From Schleiferilactobacillus perolens DSM 12744 (GTDB lineage: Bacteria; Bacillota; Bacilli; Lactobacillales; Lactobacillaceae): 64,000 bases of DNA. Where the stretch lies: the NCBI RefSeq assembly GCF_001435585.1, contig NZ_AZEC01000003.1:54217-118216 (forward strand), read 5' to 3'. Below are positions 25,967 to 33,675 of this stretch, in pieces. Each line of letters starts with the position of its first letter. The first letter of the stretch is position 1. The notes below the pieces were generated by a model that was not told the DNA's origin, made no database searches, and was given only the letters and a program-made list of their open reading frames with translations. Made by a program: the position numbers and the translations under genes.

Positions 25967-26986
25967 TTAACGACTGACGTTGCTGCTGCTGGCCAAGGCC
26001 TTTTGGATATCGGTGTCCGTAATGATATTCATGTCGCCGTGGATCGTCAGTTTCAAGACACTGGCGGTGCTGGCATAGTCGATCATTTGCTGCGGCTCGA
26101 AATGGTTGATGAAGCCATGGATCAAAGCAGCACCGAAGGCATCACCGCTGGCCACCCCTTCCATGACGTGCACGTGATAAGTACGTCCCTGATACACCTG
26201 GTCGCCCTGAACCAGCAGAGCGGTACAGGTATTGTCGTCTGCCGTGGGCATGTCCCGCACGACACTGGCCACGGTATGACAATTGGGATAGCGTTCTTGG
26301 ACAGTGTGCATGGCCGCAATGAAGCTGTCTTTCTGCTCAATTCCGCGGCTCATATCCCCATCAAAAGCTTTAATCCCCAGGGCACCTTCGAAATCTTCGT
26401 CGTTAGCGATACAAATGTTGATGAACGGCATCAACTTTGCCATCGCCGCCTGGGCCTCTGCGGGTGACCACATCTTACCCCGATAGTTCATGTCGCACAC
26501 CACCGTAATATTGTGGGCGTTGCAGTACTCACAGGCGGCTAGCAATGCTTTTTGCATTTCCGCCGATAAAGCCACTGTAATGCCAGAGAAATAAAAATAG
26601 GTGACGCCAGTTAAGAGGGTAGGCCAATCAAACTCCTCAGCTTGAGCCAGGGCAAAAGAACTGCCCGCCCGGTCGTAAACCACATTCGTCGAGCGGACGC
26701 TGGTCCCTTTTTCAAAGAAGTAAATTCCCAATCGCGGACCGCCGCGCAAGATCTTAGAGGTGTCCACGCCGAATTTGCGTACCGTGGCCAAGGCCATGTC
26801 GCCTAACGGATTATCTGGCAGCTTCGTTAAGTAATCCGCTTGATCACCTAACAGCGCCAGGGAGACCGCCACGTTCGCCTCCGAACCGCCATAATTAGCG
26901 GCAAAGCGCTCCGCTTGTAAAATCCGTTCATATTCCGGCGGCTTCAACCGCAGCATCATTTCACCCATTGTCAGTACTTTATCCAT
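25967..26986 (-). CDS. kdgK: 2-keto-3-deoxygluconate kinase (PfkB family)
   Basis: 339 residues. It phosphorylates KDG at C6 with ATP. It has the PfkB pattern: GEMMLRLKPP start, GGSEANVAVSLALLG substrate loop, DMNYRGKMW (the DPNxR-like lid motif of KDG kinases), and GVASGDAFGAALIHG carrying the catalytic base and anion hole, with Ala-Ser where many kinases have Gly-Ala-Gly. Start: ATG 26986; AAGGAG lies 12 bases upstream, and the TTG at 27007 overlaps it. It completes glucuronate-to-KDPG; the aldolase (kdgA) must be elsewhere. Confidence 0.9.
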   Translation of the reverse strand: MDKVLTMGEMMLRLKPPEYERILQAERFAANYGGSEANVAVSLALLGDQADYLTKLPDNPLGDMALATVRKFGVDTSKILRGGPRLGIYFFEKGTSVRSTNVVYDRAGSSFALAQAEEFDWPTLLTGVTYFYFSGITVALSAEMQKALLAACEYCNAHNITVVCDMNYRGKMWSPAEAQAAMAKLMPFINICIANDEDFEGALGIKAFDGDMSRGIEQKDSFIAAMHTVQERYPNCHTVASVVRDMPTADDNTCTALLVQGDQVYQGRTYHVHVMEGVASGDAFGAALIHGFINHFEPQQMIDYASTASVLKLTIHGDMNIITDTDIQKALASSSNVSR

Positions 26987-27036
26987 TCTGATCGTGCGCT
27001 CCTTCAAGTGTGTCGTGTGGAACCGAATGCATACTT

Positions 27037-27065
27037 AGTATAGCACCAGGTTAACCGGTTTCCTA
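27037..27065 (-). promoter_or_regulatory. kdgK promoter with KdgR-like operator
   Basis: Read leftward, TGCTATACT (-10 TATACT at 27042-27037, extended) lies 51 bases before the kdgK ATG. The palindromic TTAACCGGTTTCC (27051-27063) occupies the spacer/-35 region, so a bound repressor would exclude polymerase. Confidence 0.6.
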
Positions 27066-27104
27066 GGGAAGAATACATAGAATACAGTATTCTCCTGATG
27101 TGCC

Positions 27105-27286
27105 GTGCCAAAGCTGCGCAATCTTCGGCTGAAATGGGCTGGAACGCTGTGACGGCGCTTTGAGCCCGCAAAGTGCGCGGTCTCAAAGTCGCCTAACATC
27201 ATACAATCTTGGCCAAGACCAGGCCAAGATTGTTGATGTTTCCACAGCTGAGCCCATTTCAGCCTTCGATTGCTCCGCATTGGCAC
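27105..27286 (+). repeat. Multi-branched structured repeat, copy b
   Basis: 182 bases. The outer arm ends GGCTGAAATGGGCT/AGCCCATTTCAGCC. Inner parts are GCTGTG/CACAGC, hairpin CTTTGAG/CTCAAAG and hairpin AACATCA-CAATCTTGGCC/GGCCAAGATTG-TGATGTT. The arm sequences differ from copy a but pair just as well. It lies between the GH88-S41 frame and kdgK, 119 bases before the kdgK ATG. Nothing else is visible in the 341-base gap apart from the kdgK promoter. Confidence 0.85.
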
Positions 27287-27327
27287 TATATCCATCAACA
27301 CTCCAAGTTGTCTCTCCACATTTATTG

Positions 27328-29424
27328 TTAAGTCAACGCAAACCACTTTTTGATCTCAGTTAATACGGTTGGATTGACGGGTGGTTGTTTTGTATTTGAC
27401 GAATCAGAGGTATTCGGCTCAGCCACCAGCACGTCCGGCATAATTGGTGCGTTATTAAATTGATGCGTCCCTTGGGCGTTCAAAACGCTACTGCAGCGGA
27501 CCCAATGATCCGTTCGGATTGTAGTCCATGTAATGATCTTCCAGCTATTATCGGAGAGGGGAGAATGGAAAGTTTGTCCACTGTTTTCTGAAGTGAAGCC
27601 AGCTGATGGCAAACCAAATATTTTCACGTTTGGATTATGCTTTAAACTCATTATCGTAAATTCTGCGGCACTGGCAGAGTGATTATCCATCACGACGGCC
27701 ACTTTGGTATGCAGATTTTTCTTACCAATAATTGTTTTGACATCAGTTCCCAGGTATTCTGCGGCACTGCCACGCAACCCATTTTTACTTAAGTGGACCT
27801 GCTGCCCCTTTCCATTTCTGGCAACACTTGTCCATAGCTGGCCATTGGGGATTAACGAATATAGACCAAGAATCATGGCGGATGGCGAACCGCCAACATT
27901 TCCAGAGAAGTTAAGCACAAACGGTCCGCGGATGTCAGCGACAAGCGCATTTAATTTGCGTATATAAGTCAAATAGACTGATTTCTCCGTCGTGTGGAAG
28001 CTGGGAACGTTAATGATCGTCAGTCCGTTAGCGGTGTATTGATGGGGCATTTGTTCTTTTTTTAAAGTATTTGCAGAAGAGACCGCACTTGAGTGTTTAT
28101 TGGCAGTATTCAAAAGCATCGCTAGGTCCCTAACCGTGTGGAGATTGCGGCCACCATTTGTTTTTGCCATGGCTGCATGCCATGCTGAGGAATCTTCAAT
28201 GATCCCCTTCTTAGCCATGTAGGCGACTGTTTGGTAAGCCGCGTCTGGAATAGTAATAATATTGGCATTTTGAATCGGTACCGTATCCGCAATAATGACT
28301 GAAAGTGAAATAGTAACGACTATCTTAGCTATTCTGAATGCAGCTTCCCGGTTCTCCGCCGAATGATACTCCGCCGTCGCTCCCTGCACGATGCCATCAT
28401 GTGCCGGATCAAAATCCGTATGGGCCTCAGTGAGATGCTTCAACAGCGCCAGGGCACCGTCTTCGTACAACGGCCGTTCCAGCGCGTCCACCTGGGTGCC
28501 CAACAGCAGCAACCCATTGGCCGCAATCGCCGCCGCACTGGTATCGCTATATACCGGTTCCCGAGGAGATCGGAAATCAATTGGAATTTCGTTGTCGTCC
28601 AATGCCGCATTGGCGAGGAAATAATTGGCCACCCGCTTGGCCGCATCCAGATAACGCGCATCACCGGTATGCCGATAACTCAAGGCAAACCCGTAGATCG
28701 CCCAGGCTTGGCCTCGGGTCCAGGAAGACTCAGGGGCATAACCCTGACCTTGAGGATAGCCGACCAATTCGCCAGTATTCGGGTCGAAGTTCACGATGTG
28801 GTACACCGATCCGTCCGGCCGAATATGGTGAGCCAGGACTGTGTCCGCATGGGCTTTGGCCATTTCCGTAAAGCGGGGATCACCAGTCACTTGGCTGGCC
28901 CAGTACAGAATGTTGATGTTCATCATACTGTCGATGATGACATAGCCCGGCCGATCCTCGTTCCAGGAGACCAGATAACGACCGACCGGATTGTAGCGGC
29001 CAGCCAGGACATTGGCTGCAATCAGGCCGCGCCGTTTACCTTCGTCACTGCCCGTGAGCCGGTAATCGGCAACTCCCGCGTGCAGCCACATGAAGCCGAC
29101 GTCATGGTGCAGCCCGACAAAGCCATGGAGCGCTTTATCCAAGCGATCCGCCTGCTGGTGGGCCGCAGCAGCGTATTGGTCGTCGCCGGTGTGACTGTAT
29201 AATTCCCAAAGCAGGCCAGCATAGAAGCCGTTGGTCCACCAATAGATATCATCCGCACCGACATCGGTATACACCTCGTCAGTGGGAACATAGGGGATTT
29301 TTTCGCCCACCCGGGGCACAGTGACCGCGTATTTTGCTTGGACTTTTGCCCAGGCGGCAGCGGCCCAATCCGGAGTGGCAGAAACATATTTTGGTGCGTC
29401 AGTTTGGGCAAGCATGAACAGCAT
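27328..29424 (-). CDS. Chimeric frame: GH88 unsaturated glucuronyl hydrolase fused to an S41-type peptidase fragment
   Basis: One open frame of 698 residues. Residues 1 to about 360 are a GH88 enzyme, which hydrolyses the unsaturated uronate end left by polysaccharide lyases. HHDVGFMW (Asp108) and IIDSMMNINILYWAS (Asp165) match the two catalytic aspartates. At about base 28345, right after YHSAENRE, homology stops before the usual C-terminal tail. An unrelated AT-richer segment follows: a membrane helix (IVVTISLSVIIADT) and the C-terminal domain of an S41 peptidase with NHSASAAEFT (Ser) and GLPSAGFTS. This looks like an in-frame deletion or recombination joint. The ATG at 29424 overlaps the DUF624 stop (TGATG). 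GH88 activity is doubtful. Confidence 0.75.
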   Translation of the reverse strand: MLFMLAQTDAPKYVSATPDWAAAAWAKVQAKYAVTVPRVGEKIPYVPTDEVYTDVGADDIYWWTNGFYAGLLWELYSHTGDDQYAAAAHQQADRLDKALHGFVGLHHDVGFMWLHAGVADYRLTGSDEGKRRGLIAANVLAGRYNPVGRYLVSWNEDRPGYVIIDSMMNINILYWASQVTGDPRFTEMAKAHADTVLAHHIRPDGSVYHIVNFDPNTGELVGYPQGQGYAPESSWTRGQAWAIYGFALSYRHTGDARYLDAAKRVANYFLANAALDDNEIPIDFRSPREPVYSDTSAAAIAANGLLLLGTQVDALERPLYEDGALALLKHLTEAHTDFDPAHDGIVQGATAEYHSAENREAAFRIAKIVVTISLSVIIADTVPIQNANIITIPDAAYQTVAYMAKKGIIEDSSAWHAAMAKTNGGRNLHTVRDLAMLLNTANKHSSAVSSANTLKKEQMPHQYTANGLTIINVPSFHTTEKSVYLTYIRKLNALVADIRGPFVLNFSGNVGGSPSAMILGLYSLIPNGQLWTSVARNGKGQQVHLSKNGLRGSAAEYLGTDVKTIIGKKNLHTKVAVVMDNHSASAAEFTIMSLKHNPNVKIFGLPSAGFTSENSGQTFHSPLSDNSWKIITWTTIRTDHWVRCSSVLNAQGTHQFNNAPIMPDVLVAEPNTSDSSNTKQPPVNPTVLTEIKKWFALT

Positions 29425-30095
29425 CAACGTCCTTTCTGAATGGTTCGGAATGCTTGGTGATTATTCAAAGACAGCAGGGTCGTAAAAATGATCGGGGCAA
29501 TCATGAAGCCCAATGCCGGCTTGGCGGCCAGGGTCAGTAGGAACAAGGTGAACAACACGAGGTTGACAAGGCCGATGTACCAACGGCGGCCAGTCAGCAT
29601 GAGGGCGGCTTGGAGCAGCGGCTTAAAGCGTCCGTCGGGGTTGCGATAGGCAAAGGTGAGGAAATTCAAGCCAGTCATTAGTGCCACCAGGCTGACAATG
29701 ATCATCAGCGGCAGCAGCCATTTGCCCAGCGGAGATTGCACGAAGACAAAACTGTCCACGATGGCAATGTAGAGAATCGCCAATGCAGCGGTCCACACCC
29801 CAATTGTTTTCTTCGCGGCCTGCCCGTATTGCCGGAACAACCGCCACCACCTGGGCAGTTCATGGTGCGTCAGGAAGTCATCGGCACATTGAAACAACAC
29901 GATGAAGGCCGGACCCATGGGCACACATGCCAGTAAATAAGGCAGTGTATTGCGCAGGGTCAAGGGCACCGTGAGCAGCGTGATGATCAGCCAGACGTTC
30001 GTCACCAGGAAGAACAGGTTGGGGATGAAGAACGCGTAAGCCGTGTTGAATACGCGGGTAAACGCATTTCCAGCAAATTGGGTGCGTACATGCAT
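29424..30095 (-). CDS. DUF624 (YesL-like) membrane protein
   Basis: 223 residues with about five membrane helices. The opening (FNTAYAFFIPNLFFLVTNVWL) and the later PMGPAFIVLFQ segment match DUF624/YesL proteins, which are typically encoded beside LplABC/YesOPQ-type oligosaccharide importers in Firmicutes. A permease accessory role is assumed from that association, without biochemical proof. It starts 10 bases after the permease stop, with AGGTGA upstream of the ATG, and its TGA overlaps the next ATG by one base. Confidence 0.85.
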   Translation of the reverse strand: MHVRTQFAGNAFTRVFNTAYAFFIPNLFFLVTNVWLIITLLTVPLTLRNTLPYLLACVPMGPAFIVLFQCADDFLTHHELPRWWRLFRQYGQAAKKTIGVWTAALAILYIAIVDSFVFVQSPLGKWLLPLMIIVSLVALMTGLNFLTFAYRNPDGRFKPLLQAALMLTGRRWYIGLVNLVLFTLFLLTLAAKPALGFMIAPIIFTTLLSLNNHQAFRTIQKGR

Positions 30096-30105
30096 GGGAG
30101 TTCAC

Positions 30106-30996
30106 CTATCCTTTCAAACCAGAGGTGGCAATGCCTTCCACGAAGTACTTCTGTTGGGTCAAGAAGACCAGGGCCACAGGGAGTACCGATAACACGGAAG
30201 CTGCCATGATCAAGGCATACTGGGCATCGTAGAGAGAAACGAACATCTTCAACCCTAATTGGATCGTCTTATTCTCGGTGGAACTGAGGTAGATAAACGG
30301 TCCCATGTAGTCGTTCCAGGTGTTGACGAAAGTGAGGATCGTCAAACTGGCAATGGCCGGACGCGTGAGGGGCAAAATGATCCGGGCATAGATGCCGTAT
30401 TCGTTCAACCCGTCGATCCGAGCCGATTCACTTAACTCTTCCGGAATGCCTTCATAATATTGCCGCATCAAGAAGACCCCGAAGGCGCTGAAGGATTGCA
30501 GGAGAATCAAGGACAGCAATTTATCCGTTAAGCCCAGTTGCCGCATCATGATGAACTGGGGAATCATGTACGCCTGCCAAGGGACGGCGATGGTGCCGAT
30601 ATAGAACAGGAACAGTGCATCCCGCCCCTTAAACCGCATCCGGGAGAAACCATAGGCAGCGAAACTACTGGTGACCAGTTGGATAAAGGTAATCACCACG
30701 GACAGGATCAAGGTGTTCTCGAAGAACTTCGCCAGCGGGATCTGGGTCCAAATGGTCTTGTAGTTGGCCCATTGCGGATTGGTGGGAATCCAGCGAATCG
30801 GTACTTCAAAGACTTGGTTATCGAATTTAAGCGATGATGAGATCATCCAGAAGAAGGGAATCATCATCAGGATGGAAATGATGATCAGCAAGGTGTACAC
30901 GACGATCTTTTTGATCAAATCAGCATGTTGCTTATAACCCTTCGTTTCCACGATGCCATCACTATTGCCGTCCAATTTAACAGGTTCTGCAGCCAT
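30106..30996 (-). CDS. Carbohydrate ABC transporter permease (AraQ/LplC type)
   Basis: 296 residues with six membrane helices, the second permease of a CUT1-type importer. The EAA loop that contacts the ATPase is visible (EELSESARIDGLNEYGIYARIILPLTRPAI). The N-terminal 30 residues are polar and cytoplasmic. AAAGGAG precedes the ATG, 15 bases after the first permease gene. No ATPase is encoded in the island, so the importer must use a shared MsmK/UgpC-type ATPase made elsewhere. Confidence 0.93.
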   Translation of the reverse strand: MAAEPVKLDGNSDGIVETKGYKQHADLIKKIVVYTLLIIISILMMIPFFWMISSSLKFDNQVFEVPIRWIPTNPQWANYKTIWTQIPLAKFFENTLILSVVITFIQLVTSSFAAYGFSRMRFKGRDALFLFYIGTIAVPWQAYMIPQFIMMRQLGLTDKLLSLILLQSFSAFGVFLMRQYYEGIPEELSESARIDGLNEYGIYARIILPLTRPAIASLTILTFVNTWNDYMGPFIYLSSTENKTIQLGLKMFVSLYDAQYALIMAASVLSVLPVALVFLTQQKYFVEGIATSGLKG

Positions 30997-31011
30997 TGAT
31001 GATCACTCCTT

Positions 31012-31917
31012 TCATTTATTCTTGGTCTGGAAGCGAAACTGGACGATCGTCACGCCTAAGACGATGGCGAACAACACCAGCGCAATGGCGGAAGCGTAAC
31101 CAAATTTGAAGTTCACAAACGCTTCGTTATAAATATCGAACACCAACACGTTGGTGGCCCGGCCAGGACCGCCGTTGGTCATCACTTGGATCAAGTCGAA
31201 TACCTTGAAGCTGTTGATGGTAGCCATGATGGAAATGAAGAAAGTCGTCGGTTTGAGTCCCGGCAAAGTGATGTTAGTGAACTGCAGCCACTTATTGGCA
31301 CCGTCAATTTCTGCAGCTTCATACAATTCAGGCGGAATCGACTGCAGGCCGGCCAAGTAAAGGATCATGTAGTACCCCACATTGCGCCAGATACTGACAA
31401 TGACGATGGCCGGTAGGGCCCATTGGGAGGAAGAAGTCCAACCTGGGGGATTGCTGATACCGATGAAGTTCAGGAACTGATTAATGGGCCCCAATGTGGG
31501 GTGAAACAGCATGTTCCACACCACAGCGACGGCTACCAGGGAAGTGATGTAGGGGAAGAAGATCGTTGTTCTGAAGAAGGCCATTCCGCGAATCTTTTGG
31601 TTCAGTAAAATGGCGAAGAACAACGAGAGGATCATCGTGATCGGGACTGTCCCGATGGTGTACCAGATCGTGTTCCAGAAGGAAATCTTGAAGGTTTCAT
31701 CTTGGAACATCCGGATGAAGTTATTGAACCCAGCCCATGTCGGCGGGTTGAATGAATCCCAATTCATGAAGGCCAAAACGAAGGAGAACACGACGGGAAT
31801 CATGGTGAAGATGAAGAAACCAATGAAGTTAGGCGCGATGAACGACCACGCGGTCAGCAGATTTTTCCGTTTCCGCTGGCGGGGGGAGACACTTTTTGGG
31901 GTTTTTGTATATTCCAT
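31012..31917 (-). CDS. Carbohydrate ABC transporter permease (AraP/UgpA/LplB type)
   Basis: 301 residues, six helices, first permease of the importer. The EAA loop is PPELYEAAEIDGANKWLQFTNITLPGL. The usual MalF-like SFNPPTWAGFNNF segment follows the first helix. The AGGAGGAG nearest the ATG at 31917 is 23 bases upstream, which is unusually far; no alternative ATG, GTG or TTG lies between. It forms a heterodimer with the next permease and receives oligosaccharide from the binding protein encoded upstream. Confidence 0.9.
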   Translation of the reverse strand: MEYTKTPKSVSPRQRKRKNLLTAWSFIAPNFIGFFIFTMIPVVFSFVLAFMNWDSFNPPTWAGFNNFIRMFQDETFKISFWNTIWYTIGTVPITMILSLFFAILLNQKIRGMAFFRTTIFFPYITSLVAVAVVWNMLFHPTLGPINQFLNFIGISNPPGWTSSSQWALPAIVIVSIWRNVGYYMILYLAGLQSIPPELYEAAEIDGANKWLQFTNITLPGLKPTTFFISIMATINSFKVFDLIQVMTNGGPGRATNVLVFDIYNEAFVNFKFGYASAIALVLFAIVLGVTIVQFRFQTKNK

Positions 31918-32035
31918 GGCTGGCGCTGGTGAACCCAGCTCCTCCTTTCAAGTAGAGAACGGTGCCCAGCGATCAAACGGCTTTTTCTACTGAGCAAGGC
32001 TCGTCAAGTGATACAAATGAAGGATTAACAGCAAC

Positions 32036-32074
32036 TAAGGGCAAAGGTCAAAGAAACGATGGCCTTGACCCTTA
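32036..32074 (-). terminator. Intercistronic hairpin after the binding-protein gene
   Basis: TAAGGGCAAAGGTC pairs with GGCCTTGACCCTTA with two mismatches, 17 bases past the binding-protein stop and before the permeases. Hairpins here commonly raise binding-protein expression over permease expression by partial termination or mRNA protection. No strong T-run is present. Confidence 0.5.
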
Positions 32075-32090
32075 GCTGTGTTCGTGTAAA

Positions 32091-33380
32091 TTACTGCAGT
32101 TCTTTAACCCGTGATTCCATTTCCTTGATGCCTTGGTTGACGCTCTTGTCGCCAATCATGATCAAGTCATGTTCTTCTTGTAAAATCTTGTCGATTTGCG
32201 CAGAACTCTTAGATTGCGGCATTTCGATACCGACCTTCTTGGGTTCAAAGGCGGTCTTAGAAATACTGTCGGAAGGCATCCCTTTGTCGGCAAAGTAGAT
32301 CTTGTTGATGGCGTCATCCCGGTAAGCCGGTACGACCCCCACTTTAGCGACAATGGCGGCACCCTTCTTACCGCTGGCCCATTTAATGAATTTCTTTGCG
32401 GCATCAGCGTGCTTGGAATTCTTGTTGATGGCAAAACCGGTCGGCGAACCAAAGGTGATGCTTTCATCGCTCTTGTTCTGGGGGACGGGAGCGATCGCCC
32501 AGTCAACCTTGGTTTCGCCTTTTTCCTTGGCCTGAATGTTGGCAGCCATGGCCCAAGTGCCCATGACCATCATGGCGGCTTTGCCAGTCTGGAATTGAGC
32601 CGTATACGTCGTTTGGGTGGATTTCGCGGTACCATAGTTCATTTGGTCGCCGGCTTTTTGCATGGCCAATGCACGGTTGTAGTAAGGGGCCATGAATGAA
32701 TAGCTGGGTTTCAGCAGGTTGTGACCAGTCTGGGCACCCGCAATGGCTTGGATCGTGGAGCGCCAGATATGTTGATATGTGCCATAGACTTTGCTGGAAC
32801 CGGAACCGCTGGTCAATTTCTTGGCCATTTCTTCATATTGGTCCCAAGTCATGGTTTCCGGCATCGTCACGCCGGCTTTCTTGAACAGGTCTTTGTTGTA
32901 ATAAGTTACCCAGAAGTCATTCCGATAAGGTAGGGCAAAGTATTTGTCGCCATCAGCCTTGTAAGTCTTAATCACGTCCCCATATTGGCCGGAGATCAGC
33001 TTCTTGGCATCGGCGGTAATATCTAACAATTGGCCCCGGTTGGCATAACCACCTTAGTTTTGCAGGTTCTTCATGGTTAAGACGTCCGTGGTGTCGCCAG
33101 AAGATAACATGGTGGTTAACTTGTTATCGTATTGGTCAGCGGCGATGTCCACATTCTTGATGGTGATATTCGGATTTTCTTTCTCGTATGCTTCGAATAA
33201 TGCCTTGAATTCAGGTGTCGTGTCGTAGTTCCAGGTGCTGACGGTAAGGGTCACTTTGTCATTTTTACCGCTGCTCTTGGTGCCATTAGAAGAAGATCCG
33301 CTGCCGCACCCTGTGAGTGCCAACATGGCAGCTGCCATGAGTGAAACGCCAATGACAAGTTTGCTTGACCATTTTTTCAT
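32091..33380 (-). pseudogene. Extracellular sugar-binding lipoprotein of the ABC importer, interrupted by an in-frame stop
   Basis: A family 1 solute-binding protein of about 429 codons. The ATG at 33380 follows GGAGGACATAACA, and a lipoprotein signal ends LALTGCGSGSS. After residue 108 (MKNLQN) the same frame has TAA at 33056-33054 and then continues, without shift, as GGYANRGQLLDITADAK to a normal C-terminus. Relatives have an aromatic residue at this point, so TAT/TAC to TAA is the simplest explanation. If real, only a short secreted fragment is made and the importer lacks its receptor. Restart at the ATG 33029 would give protein without a signal peptide. Confidence 0.85.
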
Positions 33381-33435
33381 TGTTATGTCCTCCAATTATC
33401 ATATGAGTCAGTGAAATGAATCGGCGGTGGCGGCC

Positions 33436-33637
33436 GTGCCAAAGCTGCGCAAGCTTCGGCGGCCTGGGGCTGCGAAGCGCAGCAAGTGCGTAGCCGCAGG
33501 CGTAGCAAGCTGTGACGGCGCTTGAAGCCCGCAAAGTGCGTGGTCTTCAAGACGCCTAACCACATCAGGGCAAAGAGCGCCCTGTGTGGTTTCCACAGCT
33601 GAGCCCCAGGCCGCCTACGCTTGCTCCGCATTGGCAC
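33436..33637 (+). repeat. Multi-branched structured repeat, copy c
   Basis: 202 bases. The outer arm ends GGCGGCCTGGGGCT/AGCCCCAGGCCGCC; inner GCTGTG/CACAGC; hairpin CTTGAAG/CTTCAAG; hairpin AACCACA-CAGGGC/GCCCTG-TGTGGTT. An extra GCGAAGCGCAGCAAGTGCG segment lies on the 5' side, as in copy d. It is located 56 bases upstream of the binding-protein ATG and fills most of the 295-base gap after the heparinase-like gene. Confidence 0.85.
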
Positions 33638-33675
33638 TAACTCGTCGGAGTACCTAAAACCTTTCACTTTCTCAA

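Noticed and set aside
32091..33029. Separate gene starting at ATG 33029
   Set aside because: It is the same frame and protein as the upstream lipoprotein segment and lacks a signal peptide and ribosome site; it is the second part of the interrupted binding-protein gene.
33383..33667. Short leftward frames over repeat copy c
   Set aside because: They are frames inside a structured repeat without ribosome sites; similar frames appear over the other copies for the same reason.
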